A stretch of DNA of 64,000 nt from Pseudomonas oryzihabitans (GCF_006384975.1 NZ_CP021645.1:2570001-2634000); one strand, 5' to 3'. Shown: positions 41,008-51,567, counted from the first letter of the stretch. Notes: generated by a model not told the origin, from the sequence alone. Numbers and translations are program-made.

Positions 41008-42546
41008 CTACATCACCGCCCGCCGGTTGAAGTCGCGCAGCCGGAAACCGAGCAGGAAGAGACTGGCGAAATAGGCCAGTACCCCAGCCGCCACCAAGCC
41101 ACCGAGACGCAGCAGGCGCTGCCACATCAGGCCTTCGCTCCAGTTGGGCAATATCTGCATGAGTCCGAACAGCACGGCGCTCATCACCATCACGGCGACC
41201 AGCAGCCGCAGCAGGAAGCCCAGCCAGCCAGGCTGGGGCATGAACAGGTTATGGCGGCGCAACTGCCAGAATAAAAGGCCCGCGTTGAGACAGGCCGCCA
41301 GACCTATGGCCAGGGCCAGGCCCACGTGCTGCAGCGGACCGATCAGGATCAGGTTGAGCACCTGGGTCACCACCAGGGTGAAGATGGCAATCTTCACCGG
41401 CGTCTTGATGTTCTGCTGGGCATAGAAGCCCGGCGCCAGCACCTTGACCAGGATGATGCCCAGCAACCCCACCGCATAGGCGATCAGGGCGCGCTGGGTC
41501 ATCAGGGCGTCATGGGCATCGAAGCGACCATACTGGAACAGCGATACCGTCAGCGGCTCGGCCAGCAGCGCCAGGGCCGCGGCGCAGGGCAGCACCAGCA
41601 GGAAACACAGCCGCAGGCCCCAGTCGAGCAGGCGCGAGTATTCCTGGCGATCGGCCTTGGCATAGGTGCGCGACAGGGCCGGCAGCAGGATGGTCCCCAG
41701 GGCCACGCCGAGCACCCCGGAAGGCAGCTCCATGAGGCGGTCGGCGTAGTACATCCAGGACACCGAGCCGGCGGCGAGGAAGGAGGCGAAGATGGTGTTG
41801 ATGATCAGCGAGAACTGGCTGACCGAGACCCCGAGGATCGCCGGCCCCATCTGCCGCATGACCCGCCAGACACCGCTATCGCGCAGATTGAGGCGTGGCA
41901 GCACCAGCATGCCGATGCGCTTGAGGTGCGGCAGCTGATAGAGGAACTGAGCCAGACCACCCACCAACGTCGCCCAGGCCAGCGCCATGATCGGCGGATC
42001 GAAGTACGGCGTGAGGAACAGCGCGAAGATGATCATGCTGATGTTGAGCAGCGTCGGCACGAAGGCCGGCACGCTGAACCTGTTCCAGGTATTGAGCACC
42101 GCGCCGGCCAGGGACGCCAGGGAAATCAGCAGGATGTAGGGAAAGGTCACCCGCAAAAGACTGGAGGTGAGCGCGAACTTCTCCGGGGTATCGGCGAAGC
42201 CCGGCGCGGTGATCCAGATCACCAGCGGCGCCGCCAGCATGCCCAGGACCGTGACCACCGCCAACACCAGGGTCAGCAGACCACTGACGTAGGCCAGGAA
42301 GGTCCGGGTGGCCTCCTCGCCCTGCTGCGACTTGTATTCGGCGAGGATGGGCACGAAGGCCTGGGAGAAGGCCCCCTCGGCGAAGATGCGACGCAGTAGG
42401 TTGGGCAGCTTGAAGGCGACGAAGAAGGCATCGGTGGCCATGCCGGCGCCAAAGGTTCGGGCAACGATGGTGTCACGCACGAACCCCAGCACGCGGGACA
42501 GCATGGTCATGGAGCTGACGGCGGCCAGGGACTTGAGCAGATTCAT
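41008..42546 (-). CDS. murJ: Lipid II flippase MurJ (MviN)
   Basis: 512 residues with about 14 membrane helices of the MOP exporter superfamily. The N-terminus [20 protein letters not shown] and [14 protein letters not shown] is the family hallmark, with the conserved Arg residues of the central cavity in RDTIVAR and [14 protein letters not shown]. It flips lipid II across the inner membrane for peptidoglycan synthesis. It is divergent from rpsT. Confidence 0.97.
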   Translation of the reverse strand: MNLLKSLAAVSSMTMLSRVLGFVRDTIVARTFGAGMATDAFFVAFKLPNLLRRIFAEGAFSQAFVPILAEYKSQQGEEATRTFLAYVSGLLTLVLAVVTVLGMLAAPLVIWITAPGFADTPEKFALTSSLLRVTFPYILLISLASLAGAVLNTWNRFSVPAFVPTLLNISMIIFALFLTPYFDPPIMALAWATLVGGLAQFLYQLPHLKRIGMLVLPRLNLRDSGVWRVMRQMGPAILGVSVSQFSLIINTIFASFLAAGSVSWMYYADRLMELPSGVLGVALGTILLPALSRTYAKADRQEYSRLLDWGLRLCFLLVLPCAAALALLAEPLTVSLFQYGRFDAHDALMTQRALIAYAVGLLGIILVKVLAPGFYAQQNIKTPVKIAIFTLVVTQVLNLILIGPLQHVGLALAIGLAACLNAGLLFWQLRRHNLFMPQPGWLGFLLRLLVAVMVMSAVLFGLMQILPNWSEGLMWQRLLRLGGLVAAGVLAYFASLFLLGFRLRDFNRRAVM

Positions 42547-42752
42547 GAAAGCACTCGATGGCGAGGGGCATTACGGCCAAGGGCCGCAGACCCTCTCGAT
42601 TTCGGCGAATATTGACAGCGGGGTAAGCCGGCGAATTAGGCATGTATTGACGCGCAGGCCCACGCTTTCGATCGAATTAGCCATATATTGGCGGCTCGCG
42701 AGTGTAACCATCCCGCATGTCGGCGACCAGCCGGATATCCATCCAGACGGCC

Positions 42753-42781
42753 TTGACAGGCGCCGCCAGGGACGTCAAGAT
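42753..42781 (+). promoter_or_regulatory. Sigma-70 promoter of rpsT
   Basis: TTGACA at 42753-42758 is a perfect -35 element; CAAGAT at 42776-42781 is 17 bases downstream and a fair -10. The start point would be near 42788, giving a leader of about 73 bases. Confidence 0.6.
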
Positions 42782-42798
42782 TCGCGACCTTAATTTAG

Positions 42799-42838
42799 CT
42801 CTGTACTTGCTACAGAGTTCGCTCTGTACCTAATACAG
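42799..42838 (+). promoter_or_regulatory. Tandem hairpins in the rpsT leader
   Basis: CTCTGTA (42799-42805) pairs with TACAGAG (42811-42817), and CTGTA (42824-42828) pairs with TACAG (42834-42838). Both arms repeat the motif GCTCTGTAC. The second hairpin ends 15 bases before AAGGAG. In E. coli rpsT is controlled by its own product at translation; these hairpins are candidates for such control. Confidence 0.5.
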
Positions 42839-42860
42839 TCTTTTTCGAAGGAGCTCCACG

Positions 42861-43139
42861 GTGGCTAACTCCCCCTCCGCCAAAAAACGCGCCAAACAGG
42901 CTGAGAAGCGTCGCAGCCACAATGCGAGCCTGCGCTCCATGGTGCGTACCTACATCAAGAACGTCGTCAAGGCGATCGAAGCCAAGGACCTGGAAAAAGC
43001 CAAGTCTGCTTATGTTGCTGCCGTTCCGGTCATCGACCGCATGGCCGACAAGGGCATCATCGACAAGAACAAAGCCGCTCGTCACAAGAGCCGCCTGAAC
43101 GCGCACATCAAGGCCCTGGCTATCCCCGCCGCTGCCTGA
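42861..43139 (+). CDS. rpsT: 30S ribosomal protein bS20
   Basis: 92 residues, Lys/Arg/Ala-rich helical bundle protein starting [20 protein letters not shown]. The start codon is GTG (42861), behind a good AAGGAG at 42847-42852. A non-ATG start is also known in E. coli rpsT, where it is part of translational autocontrol. It binds 16S rRNA early in 30S assembly. It is transcribed alone, with a strong terminator downstream. Confidence 0.98.
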   Translation: MANSPSAKKRAKQAEKRRSHNASLRSMVRTYIKNVVKAIEAKDLEKAKSAYVAAVPVIDRMADKGIIDKNKAARHKSRLNAHIKALAIPAAA

Positions 43140-43152
43140 TAAGCGTTCGAAT

Positions 43153-43180
43153 AAAAAAACCGGCCTAGGCCGGTTTTTTT
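43153..43180 (+). terminator. Rho-independent terminator of rpsT
   Basis: AAAAAAACCGGCC pairs with GGCCGGTTTTTTT, 13 bases after the rpsT stop. Symmetric A and T runs allow action in both directions. Confidence 0.95.
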
Positions 43181-43332
43181 ATTGCCTGGATTTTGTGCAA
43201 TAACCGAGCTGCAGGCTCTCGCGCAGTCACCCCATCAAAGATGGCGGACCGACGTCGCTGACAGCGCATGAACAGGCAAACGTGATCACGGGCCGGCCAT
43301 GCAGCTGAAACACCGCCCATACCATGAATTCA

Positions 43333-43740
43333 TCAGGATACCGACATCCTACTTTTCCATGACGAATTCTGCACCACCACCCGATAGCGATCCTTGTCCT
43401 GGAACGTCGCCCCGCTTTTCGCCCAATAAGGATTGAGCGGCGCTACCTCTTCGAAGCCCGCGCGCACTAGCGCTGAACAACGCCGCCGCCACTGCTCCTC
43501 ATCCGGCAGATACAGCACCAACAGATCCTCTGCGGTCGTCGCAGGCTCGACAGGGTGATGATGGCAAAAGGTGAACTCCAGATGCCAGGATAGCGATTCG
43601 TCGCCCAGCATCACGCCACTAAAGCCATCGTGATCGGCAAATCCACCAAGGCGGGTGAGCCCCAAGCCTGCGCAGTACATAGCGCAACTTATCTCAAGAT
43701 CACTGACCGGCCGCGCGATACGCAGCTGCTGAATACTCAT
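43333..43740 (-). CDS. VOC (glyoxalase/bleomycin-resistance fold) family protein
   Basis: 135 residues. The start SIQQLRIARPVSDLEISCAM and YCAGLGLTRLGGFADHDGF fit a VOC half-module (beta-strand, then 'FY..gLGf' helix); SWHLEFTFCHHH would supply a metal ligand (His, Glu), and RYRVVVQNSSW closes the second module. VOC proteins are metal-dependent isomerases, dioxygenases or resistance proteins; the substrate cannot be deduced. It stands alone between rpsT and proB. Confidence 0.75.
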   Translation of the reverse strand: MSIQQLRIARPVSDLEISCAMYCAGLGLTRLGGFADHDGFSGVMLGDESLSWHLEFTFCHHHPVEPATTAEDLLVLYLPDEEQWRRRCSALVRAGFEEVAPLNPYWAKSGATFQDKDRYRVVVQNSSWKSRMSVS

Positions 43741-43876
43741 AACTCCCCCCCAAACCCTAAAACGCCGTTAACGATCAACGCGACTCAAGGCTCAACGGCG
43801 CTATTTATAAGGTATTGGCAGCCAGGACGTTTCCCACCGGCAGATCCCGATCGGTCGCGACCGATCGGACTTACCC

Positions 43877-44995
43877 TCAGACCAGGACCAGATTGTCCCT
43901 GTGGATCAACTCGGGCTCATAGACATAGCCGAGCTCGACGACGATGGCATCCGAAGGTCTTCCCAGGATACGACGCGCCTCGGTTGCACTGTAGTTGACC
44001 AGGCCACGCGCCACTTCACGCCCATCGGGCCCGACACAGGCGACCATTTCGCCCCGGCGGAAATTGCCTTCCAGCTCCTGCACGCCTACCGGCAGAAGGC
44101 TGCGATGACCGCCGACCAGGGCCTGGACCGCGCCAGCATCCAGCCGCAGCGTGCCACGCACCTGCAGATGCCCTGCCAGCCACTGCTTGCGCGCCGCCAC
44201 CAGGCCACGCTCGGGTGACAAGAGGGTACCCAGTTGCTCGCCCTGCTGCAGACGGCTGAGGACCTGCTGGATACGCCCACCGACGATAACCGTATAGGCG
44301 CCGGAGCGGGCCGCCAGCCGCGCGGCGCGCAGCTTGGTCTGCATGCCGCCACGCCCCAAGGCACCGCCGGTACCGCCAGCGACCAGATCCAGTGCCGGAT
44401 CGTCCGCTCGCGCCTCGCTGATGAGACTGGCATCGGGATTACTGCGCGGATCGGCATCGAACATGCCGTCGCGATCGGTGAGGATGACCAGCAGATCAGC
44501 CTCGACCAGGTTGGCCACCAGGGCGGCCAAGGTGTCGTTGTCGCCGAAGCGGATCTCGTCGGTGACGACGGTATCGTTCTCATTGATCACCGGCACCACG
44601 CCCAGACTGACCAGGGTGCGCAGGGTGCTGCGGGCATTGAGGTAGCGCTTGCGGTCCGACAGGTCATCATGAGTGAGCAGGATCTGCGCCGTCTGCACCT
44701 GGTGCTCGGCGAAACTGGATTCCCAGGCCTGCACCAAGCCCATCTGCCCTACCGCGGCGGCGGCCTGCAACTCGTTGATGGCGGTTGGCCGCTGGGTCCA
44801 GCCGAGCCGACTCATGCCAGCCGCCACCGCACCCGAGGACACCAGCACCAGCTCGATACCGGCCTGGTGCAGCGCCACCATCTGCTCAACCCAACCAGCC
44901 ATGGCGCCGCCATCGAGGCAACGTCCATCGTCGGTCAGCAGGGCGCTGCCGATCTTCACCACCCAGCGCTGGGCGCCAGACACCTGATCACGCAT
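43877..44995 (-). CDS. proB: Glutamate 5-kinase
   Basis: 372 residues from ATG 44995, with AAGGAG 8 bases upstream; a TTG two codons earlier is rejected. The kinase domain starts [19 protein letters not shown] (amino-acid kinase fold), with [14 protein letters not shown] and [18 protein letters not shown]. The C-terminal ~100 residues form a PUA domain. It carries out the first step of proline synthesis and is usually feedback-inhibited by proline. It follows obgE in the pseudomonad order. Confidence 0.96.
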   Translation of the reverse strand: MRDQVSGAQRWVVKIGSALLTDDGRCLDGGAMAGWVEQMVALHQAGIELVLVSSGAVAAGMSRLGWTQRPTAINELQAAAAVGQMGLVQAWESSFAEHQVQTAQILLTHDDLSDRKRYLNARSTLRTLVSLGVVPVINENDTVVTDEIRFGDNDTLAALVANLVEADLLVILTDRDGMFDADPRSNPDASLISEARADDPALDLVAGGTGGALGRGGMQTKLRAARLAARSGAYTVIVGGRIQQVLSRLQQGEQLGTLLSPERGLVAARKQWLAGHLQVRGTLRLDAGAVQALVGGHRSLLPVGVQELEGNFRRGEMVACVGPDGREVARGLVNYSATEARRILGRPSDAIVVELGYVYEPELIHRDNLVLV

Positions 44996-45010
44996 GGGCA
45001 AGCTCCTTTC

Positions 45011-46270
<1,260 letters not shown>

Positions 46271-46280
46271 CTACAAACGA

Positions 46281-46309
46281 AAAAGCCCCGTCGGGTAGAC
46301 AGGGCTTTT
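46281..46309 (-). terminator. Terminator/attenuator between rpmA and obgE
   Basis: AAAAGCCC (46281-46288) pairs with GGGCTTTT (46302-46309); the minus strand continues TTTTTCG. It separates the abundantly needed ribosomal genes from obgE. Confidence 0.75.
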
Positions 46310-46324
46310 CTTTCGTCACAGGCC

Positions 46325-46585
46325 TTAGGCGGCGGTGACGATGCTCACGTAACGACGGCCGAAGGCGCCCTTCACGTCGAACTTGATCACGCCGTCCACT
46401 TTCGCGAACAGGGTGTGATCCTTGCCGAGGCCCACGCCGTAGCCGGCATGGTACTGGGTGCCGCGCTGACGCACGATGATGTTACCGGCCTTGACGACCT
46501 GGCCGCCGTACAGCTTCACGCCAAGGCGTTTGCTTTCGGAATCGCGACCGTTACGAGTAGAACCACCCGCTTTTTTGTGTGCCAT
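46325..46585 (-). CDS. rpmA: 50S ribosomal protein bL27
   Basis: 86 residues. N-terminus [20 protein letters not shown] is the bL27 tail that reaches the peptidyl-transferase centre, with no cleavable leader as in Firmicutes. Core [20 protein letters not shown] is intact. It lies 26 bases downstream of rplU in the same unit. Confidence 0.98.
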   Translation of the reverse strand: MAHKKAGGSTRNGRDSESKRLGVKLYGGQVVKAGNIIVRQRGTQYHAGYGVGLGKDHTLFAKVDGVIKFDVKGAFGRRYVSIVTAA

Positions 46586-46611
46586 GAGTCAATTCTCCGT
46601 TAGAGGCGAGA

Positions 46612-46926
46612 TCAGGCCTGGATGCCAGTGATCTTGATTTCAGTGAACCACTGACGGTGGCCCTGACGCTTCATGTGATGCTTACGACGACGGAATTTGA
46701 TGATGGTGACCTTGTCGTGACGGCCCTGGGCGGTCACTTCGGCGGTCACTTTGGCACCATCAACGACCGGCAGACCGATCTTGACGTCGTCACCGTTGCC
46801 AACCAGCAGAACCTGGTCGAAGGTGACGGTTTCACCGGTGGCGATGTCGAGCTTCTCGACCTTCAGGTATTCGCCTTCGGCGACCTTGTATTGCTTGCCA
46901 CCGGTAACGATAACTGCGTAGGACAT
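46612..46926 (-). CDS. rplU: 50S ribosomal protein bL21
   Basis: 104 residues. [20 protein letters not shown] and the basic C-terminal stretch [16 protein letters not shown] are the bL21 family marks. It is the first gene of the rplU-rpmA unit, divergent from ispB. AACGGAG lies before its start. Confidence 0.98.
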   Translation of the reverse strand: MSYAVIVTGGKQYKVAEGEYLKVEKLDIATGETVTFDQVLLVGNGDDVKIGLPVVDGAKVTAEVTAQGRHDKVTIIKFRRRKHHMKRQGHRQWFTEIKITGIQA

Positions 46927-47326
46927 GGTAAATCTCCGTTAAACCTGCTCACCCGGTGCTTTATAAGAGGTATCGTCGACCGGCATGGCTGCACGGGATC
47001 GGAAGGAGCGCCGTGCAATTGCGTAAGACAGGGGGTCAACCCTAGGAATGTTCAGGGCCCGCGATTCTACGCAAGCAACCGCGCGGAGGCAAGAGCCTCC
47101 AGCCCGCGCCTTGACAGCCCCCCACCCCACCCCTAGCATGCCGCGCAACCTCGTTCAGCGGCCATGCCGGGCCGGTGCCTGTTTGAAGCGGCAGGTGCGG
47201 CGAGCCGCGGGAGCGCGATGGCAGTCCTTGGGCATGGCACTTTGGCCGGTCCCTAGGGCATAGTCTGGCGGTCATGCGCCATCCGGCCGCCTGAATATTG
47301 CCCGGAACTCCAGTGGACACCTCTCA
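46927..47326. other. Divergent intergenic region rplU-ispB
   Basis: 400 bases without a supportable gene. It should contain the rplU promoter and leader (minus strand) and the ispB promoter (plus strand), but no -35/-10 pair stood out on either strand. Several small open frames here lack ribosome sites and family features. Confidence 0.5.
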
Positions 47327-48301
47327 ATGACGCAGCAATCCCAGTCCTTCTATCGCGTGGTGACGGACGATTTCGCCGCCGTAGACGGCATCATCCGCCA
47401 GCAGCTGACTTCGCGTGTGCCGCTGGTCGAGAAGATTGGCGACTACATCGTCTCCGCTGGCGGCAAACGTCTGCGTCCGCTCCTGGTGCTGCTGGCCGGC
47501 AAGGCGCTCGGGCGCGCCGACCATGACCTCCAGTTGTTGGCGGCCACCATCGAATTCCTGCATACCTCCACGCTCCTGCATGACGACGTCGTTGATGCCT
47601 CGGGTATGCGCCGTGGCCGCTCCACCGCCAACGCGCTATGGGGCAATGCACCGAGCGTTCTGGTCGGCGACTTTCTCTACGCCCGCTCCTTCGAGATGAT
47701 GGTGGCGCTGGGTTCGATGGAGGTGATGCGCATCATCTCCCAGGCGACCCGCGTCATCGCCGAGGGCGAGGTGCTGCAACTGTCGAAGATTCGCGACGCC
47801 AGCACCACCGAAGAGATCTACATGGAGGTCATCCGCGGCAAGACCGCCATGCTCTTCGAGGCCTCCACCCATAGCGCGGCGATCCTGGCCGGGGCGAGTC
47901 CCGAGCAGGCGGAAGCCTTGCGGCGCTATGGCGATCACCTGGGCGTAGCCTTCCAACTGGTGGACGACCTGCTCGACTACCAGGGCGACGCCGCCACCCT
48001 GGGCAAGAACGTCGGTGACGATCTGGCCGAAGGCAAGCCTACCCTGCCGCTGATCGTGACCATGCGCGAAGGCACGGCCGATCAGGCGGCGCTGGTACGC
48101 CAGGCGATCCGTCAGGGCGGCAGCCAGGACCTGGAAAGCGTTCGCGCGGCCGTCGAAGCAGCCGGCGCCCTCGACTACACCGCCCGCAAAGCCCAGGAAT
48201 TCGCCGAACGGGCCATCGAGTGCCTGGAGATCCTGCCGGCCAGTCCCTATCGGGACGCCTTGGCCGAACTGGGGCGCTTCTCGGTCGCCCGCACCCACTG
48301 A
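47327..48301 (+). CDS. ispB: Octaprenyl/polyprenyl diphosphate synthase
   Basis: 324 residues, trans-prenyltransferase fold. The first aspartate-rich motif is LLHDDVVDASGMRRG and the second is LVDDLLDYQGD; GGKRLRPLLVLLAG is the N-terminal family motif. It elongates IPP onto FPP to make the ubiquinone side chain, feeding the quinone used by the Cyo oxidase. Product length cannot be read directly from the sequence (pseudomonads use UQ-9). Divergent from rplU; terminator follows. Confidence 0.95.
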   Translation: MTQQSQSFYRVVTDDFAAVDGIIRQQLTSRVPLVEKIGDYIVSAGGKRLRPLLVLLAGKALGRADHDLQLLAATIEFLHTSTLLHDDVVDASGMRRGRSTANALWGNAPSVLVGDFLYARSFEMMVALGSMEVMRIISQATRVIAEGEVLQLSKIRDASTTEEIYMEVIRGKTAMLFEASTHSAAILAGASPEQAEALRRYGDHLGVAFQLVDDLLDYQGDAATLGKNVGDDLAEGKPTLPLIVTMREGTADQAALVRQAIRQGGSQDLESVRAAVEAAGALDYTARKAQEFAERAIECLEILPASPYRDALAELGRFSVARTH

Positions 48302-48321
48302 TACCGGCGATCCATCGCCAG

Positions 48322-48353
48322 AGCCCGCCGTCGTCGTCGACCGCGGGCTTTTT
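48322..48353 (+). terminator. Rho-independent terminator of ispB
   Basis: AGCCCGC (48322-48328) pairs with GCGGGCT (48343-48349) and is followed by a T-run; the 14-base loop can pair further internally. It starts 21 bases after the stop. Confidence 0.8.
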
Positions 48354-48397
48354 CATGTCCGACTAAAAAAGTCAGGTAATCCGCTTGCTATTTGGCG

Positions 48398-48417
48398 AAT
48401 AAGAATTATTCTCATAA
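48398..48417 (+). promoter_or_regulatory. Fur box upstream of the PA4570-like gene
   Basis: AATAAGAATTATTCTCATAA closely resembles the ferric uptake regulator consensus (inverted AAGAAT / ATTCTC around a central T). It lies 24 bases before the next start codon, where bound Fur would block the promoter. Iron repression of the downstream gene is inferred. Confidence 0.7.
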
Positions 48418-48440
48418 ATAGCAGCAGAGGAGCCCTGCCC

Positions 48441-48695
48441 ATGACTTATCTGATCGACGCCTGGCTGGACCGGCCCCATCCCTATCTGCGCATCCTCAAC
48501 CGGGAAACCGGCAAGGTCTGCGCGGAACTGGACGAGACGGCCCTGGAAGAATTCAAGGACCTGGGCGAGTTGGATCTGCATAGCCTTACCTCCAGCGAGC
48601 CGCGGGTAGTGAAGGAGCAGATCCGCCAGGTCTTCCTGTTCAGCTACGCCCTGGCGCTGCGCCCGGAAAACGAAGCGCTGCGCCTGGACGTCTGA
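48441..48695 (+). CDS. PA4570-like conserved small protein, probably iron-regulated
   Basis: 84 residues, acidic (many Glu/Asp), no signal peptide or membrane helix. Starts MTYLIDAWLDRPHPYLRILN. It has the position of PA4570 (after ispB, before a FKBP gene). A Fur box and AGAGGAG lie upstream. The function is unknown; the short PHPYLRILNRETG segment and the Leu/Glu-rich second half show no known motif. Confidence 0.85.
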   Translation: MTYLIDAWLDRPHPYLRILNRETGKVCAELDETALEEFKDLGELDLHSLTSSEPRVVKEQIRQVFLFSYALALRPENEALRLDV

Positions 48696-48699
48696 CCAC

Positions 48700-49317
48700 T
48701 TAGAGGACGTCGAGGAGTTCGACGTCGAACACCAGCACGCTGTGTGGCGGAATGCTGCCAACGCCCTGGGCACCGTAGGCCAGCTCGCTGGGTACGTGCA
48801 GCCGCCACTTGCTGCCGGCAGGCATGAGTTGCAGGGCCTCGGTCCAGCCAGCGATCACGCCGCCCACCGGAAACTCGGCAGGCTGGCCACGCTCGTAGGA
48901 GCTGTCGAACACGCTGCCGTCGATGAGGGTGCCGTGATAGTGGGTGCGCACCTGATCTTCACGGGTAGGCGTAGCGCCCTCCCCCTGAGTCAAGACTTCG
49001 TATTGCAGACCGGACGGCAGCACCACGACACCGGGTCGCTCGGCGTTGGCCTTCAGGTAGTCGACACCCTCCTGAGCGGCAGCGGCGGCCTTGACCTTGG
49101 CCTCTTCCTGCATGCGCTCACGGATGACGCGGAAGCTGGCGTTGAGCGCCTCGACGTCCACCTTGGAGGCCTGGCCATCGAAAGCTTCGGTGAGGCCGGC
49201 AAGCACGGCGGCCAACTGCATGCCGGAGACCGGATTCTGCCGCAACTGATCGCCCAGTTGGCGGCCGATGCCGTAGCTGACGCGGGCTTCGTCGGTGTCG
49301 AGCAGGATGTCGTTCAT
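48700..49317 (-). CDS. fklB: FKBP-type peptidyl-prolyl isomerase, FklB-like
   Basis: 205 residues. An N-terminal helical dimerisation domain (about 1-85, with ARVSYGIGRQLGDQLRQN) precedes a C-terminal FKBP domain (95-205: SGLQYEVL, HYHGTLIDGSVFDSSYERG, VIAGWTEALQLMPAGSKW, GSIPPHSVLVFDVELLDV). No signal peptide is seen, so it is a cytosolic FklB-like form rather than the periplasmic FkpA. It is convergent with the PA4570-like gene, stops almost touching. Confidence 0.93.
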   Translation of the reverse strand: MNDILLDTDEARVSYGIGRQLGDQLRQNPVSGMQLAAVLAGLTEAFDGQASKVDVEALNASFRVIRERMQEEAKVKAAAAAQEGVDYLKANAERPGVVVLPSGLQYEVLTQGEGATPTREDQVRTHYHGTLIDGSVFDSSYERGQPAEFPVGGVIAGWTEALQLMPAGSKWRLHVPSELAYGAQGVGSIPPHSVLVFDVELLDVL

Positions 49318-49358
49318 AGCAGCCTTTCCATCGTGAAAAAGGAGCCGAGCCTAGCACA

Positions 49359-49517
49359 TCAGGGGTGCGGCTCGCCGCCACTCGGGTGGCCGCGCTGACG
49401 TCGACAGCGCTCGGAGCAGTAACGTACCTCGCCCCAGTTCTTTTCCCACTTCTTGCGCCAGGCGAAGGGGCGCTGGCATACGGGACAGACCTTGGTAGGG
49501 AGATCGCTCTTTTTCAT
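49359..49517 (-). CDS. DUF2256 small zinc-ribbon protein
   Basis: 52 residues from ATG 49517, too short for many gene finders. [18 protein letters not shown] and [12 protein letters not shown] give four Cys as two CxxC/CxxxC pairs, the DUF2256 pattern. Its start overlaps the end of the photolyase gene by 4 bases (ATGA). DUF2256 is often next to, or fused with, cryptochrome/photolyase-related genes, so a supporting role for that enzyme is likely, though unproven. Confidence 0.85.
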   Translation of the reverse strand: MKKSDLPTKVCPVCQRPFAWRKKWEKNWGEVRYCSERCRRQRGHPSGGEPHP

Positions 49518-51064
49518 AGGGATTCTCCGGCATCCAGACGCGCCAGCAATTCCTCGCCCCGCTGCCAGAGCGACTGCTGCCGTTCCGGCGCCTGCCGGTC
49601 GAGATTTCGATAGAGATTGTGCATGCGGGGATAGCTGGCGAAACGGCGGCGATGGCGGATCAGGAAGTGCCAGTAGAGGGCATTGAAGGGACAGGCCGTC
49701 TCGCCCAGAGACTCGCTGACCTGATAGTGGCAACCCTTGCAGTAGTCGGATTGCCGCCGGATGTATTGGCCACTGGCGCAATAGGGCTTGCTCGCCAAGT
49801 AGCCACCGTCCGCATGCATGACCATGGCCTGGGTGTTGGGCAGCTCGACCCACTCGAAGGCATCCAGGTAGACCGCCAGATACCACTCGCCGAGGGCCTG
49901 GGGGACGATACCCGCCAGCAGGGCGAAATTACCGGTGACCATCAAGCGCTGGATGTGATGGGCATAGGCCAGCTCCAATGTCTGGCCGATGGCCTCACGC
50001 ATGCAGGCCATGAGTGTCTCACCGGTCCAGTAGAACTCGGGCAAGGGGCGCGTATTGCCCAGGGCATTCAACTCGGCGTATTCGGGCATGCGCAGCCAGT
50101 AGATCCCACGAACGTACTCGCGCCAGCCGATGAGCTGTCGCAGGAACCCCTCGGCACTGTTCAGCGGCACCCTGCCCTCGCGATAGGCAGCATCCAGGTC
50201 GGCGCAGAGACGACGCAGGTCCAGCAGGCCAACGTTGAGGGCGGCGCTGATACGGGCATGATGGAGATAGGGCTCGCCCCTTGCCATGGCGTCCTGGTAA
50301 GCGCCGAAATCGTGCAGCCCGGTGTCCAGGAAGTGTTGCCACAGCCGCTCGGCGTCCCCGCGCGTCACCGGATAATCGAAGCCTTCCAGCCGGCCATAGT
50401 GATGGGTGAAGGCTCGGTCGACCAGTTCGAGCACCTCCCGAGTGCAGGCATCGGGAGGACAACCGAGCGCGGCGGGAACGACATGGTCCCTGGGCAGCGC
50501 CTTGCGATTCTCCTTGTCGAGGTTCCAGGTGCCGCCACAGGGCTCCTCGGGCCCCGCCATCAGCCAGCCATGGCGCCGACGCATGCCACGGTAGAAGGTC
50601 TCCATCCTCAGGTTGGTGCGCGAGCCGGCCCAGCGGGCGAAAGCCGCTCGGCTGCAGAGAAAACGATCATCGCCGTACCACTGCAGCGGCACCGCCAGCT
50701 CGAGCTGCCGTAGAGTCTGCTCCAGACGCCATTCGCCGGTTTCGGTGACACCCACCTCGGCTACGTTCAATTCGCGAGCCCAAAAGGCGATCTCGGCAGC
50801 TAGCGAACCCTGGTTCTGGGGATCGTCGAGGGTGCGGTACTCGACCCGAAAGCCACGCTCGCGCATCTCGACGGCGAAATGACGCATGGCACTGAAGATG
50901 AAGGCGATCTTGCGCGGATGATGAGGCACGTAGGAGGCCTCGCTCATGACCTCCGCCAGCAACAGCACGTCTTGCGCCGGATCGGCAGCGCGCAAGGAAG
51001 CCAGTCCTGGGCTCAGCTGATCGCCAAAGACCGGCAGCAGGCGCCGGACGGCGCCCTCGCTCAA
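49514..51064 (-). CDS. Iron-sulfur bacterial photolyase/cryptochrome (FeS-BCP, PhrB-like)
   Basis: 516 residues if the TTG at 51064, which overlaps the upstream stop (TTGA), is used; an ATG-type start at 51163 would overlap the upstream gene by 103 bases. N-terminal [16 protein letters not shown] begins the antenna-binding Rossmann domain; the C-terminal helical domain binds FAD. Four cysteines for a 4Fe-4S cluster lie at 354, 442, 445 and 458 (ACMRE, CKGC, ETACPF); each is 4 higher than in Agrobacterium PhrB, which I recall as 350, 438, 441, 454. Members repair (6-4) photoproducts in light. It lies between the DUF6482 and DUF2256 genes. It is absent from the corresponding P. aeruginosa stretch as I remember it. 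Confidence 0.9.
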   Translation of the reverse strand: MSEGAVRRLLPVFGDQLSPGLASLRAADPAQDVLLLAEVMSEASYVPHHPRKIAFIFSAMRHFAVEMRERGFRVEYRTLDDPQNQGSLAAEIAFWARELNVAEVGVTETGEWRLEQTLRQLELAVPLQWYGDDRFLCSRAAFARWAGSRTNLRMETFYRGMRRRHGWLMAGPEEPCGGTWNLDKENRKALPRDHVVPAALGCPPDACTREVLELVDRAFTHHYGRLEGFDYPVTRGDAERLWQHFLDTGLHDFGAYQDAMARGEPYLHHARISAALNVGLLDLRRLCADLDAAYREGRVPLNSAEGFLRQLIGWREYVRGIYWLRMPEYAELNALGNTRPLPEFYWTGETLMACMREAIGQTLELAYAHHIQRLMVTGNFALLAGIVPQALGEWYLAVYLDAFEWVELPNTQAMVMHADGGYLASKPYCASGQYIRRQSDYCKGCHYQVSESLGETACPFNALYWHFLIRHRRRFASYPRMHNLYRNLDRQAPERQQSLWQRGEELLARLDAGESL

Positions 51065-51366
51065 GAGGCGTTCCGGTAGTTCAGCGGGATCTTCAGTGGC
51101 TCGGCGGAGCGTGGCGCCATGCCCACCATCTCGTCGTAGGCGCTGTGTTGGATGAGAAAGCACGGCAGCGCCGGCAACTCGGCCAGCAGACGGCGAGCCT
51201 GGGCGGCCGAGCCGAGGCGGTAGAAGTGCCCATCGCGCCCCGTCAGCCGCGCACGGCCATCCTGGGTGAGCACCTCGAGAACATAGAAGCCGCCTTCGAT
51301 GGAGAGCAAATTGAGTTCACGGACCTCTCCGGCCTGGGCGCGCTGGGTCAATTCCGGCAATTGCAT
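51061..51366 (-). CDS. DUF6482-like small protein
   Basis: 101 residues, no signal or membrane helix. The body reads SIEGGFYVLEVLTQDGRARL with LPALPCFLIQHSAYDEMVGM, as recalled for DUF6482 proteins of pseudomonads. Its stop overlaps the likely photolyase start by 4 bases, so the three genes DUF6482-photolyase-DUF2256 look like one transcript. Function unknown. Confidence 0.75.
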   Translation of the reverse strand: MQLPELTQRAQAGEVRELNLLSIEGGFYVLEVLTQDGRARLTGRDGHFYRLGSAAQARRLLAELPALPCFLIQHSAYDEMVGMAPRSAEPLKIPLNYRNAS

Positions 51367-51421
51367 GGGGACCTCCGGGTCGAGGTCGGCGCCAGGAGCG
51401 GCGCCGATCCGTATTCGACAA

Positions 51422-51444
51422 CCTAGTGTGGTGTTTCAGAAGTT
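51422..51444 (+). repeat. Left terminal inverted repeat of the 169-bp element
   Basis: 23 bases, exact reverse complement of 51568-51590. Confidence 0.95.
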
Positions 51445-51567
51445 CGCGCAAGAATTGGCGAGTGATTTTTTGGCCCAGACCAGGCGCCGCGACGAGTCAT
51501 AGCAGGGCTATGGCGAGGAGTGGCAACGCAGTCTGCGACGAAAAAGCGCCGCCAAAATTGTGCAGAT

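Larger units (their letters stand above)
42547..42860. other. Divergent intergenic region murJ-rpsT
   Basis: About 310 bases with no gene. It holds three related AT-rich blocks ending in ATATTG or GTATTG (42601-42620, 42628-42654, 42671-42695), a sigma-70 promoter (42753-42781) and two hairpins (42799-42838) in the rpsT leader. The murJ promoter is not obvious. Confidence 0.6.

Noticed and set aside
41326..42399. 357-codon open frame opposite murJ
   Set aside because: Gln/His/Arg/Gly-rich antisense shadow of a membrane protein gene.
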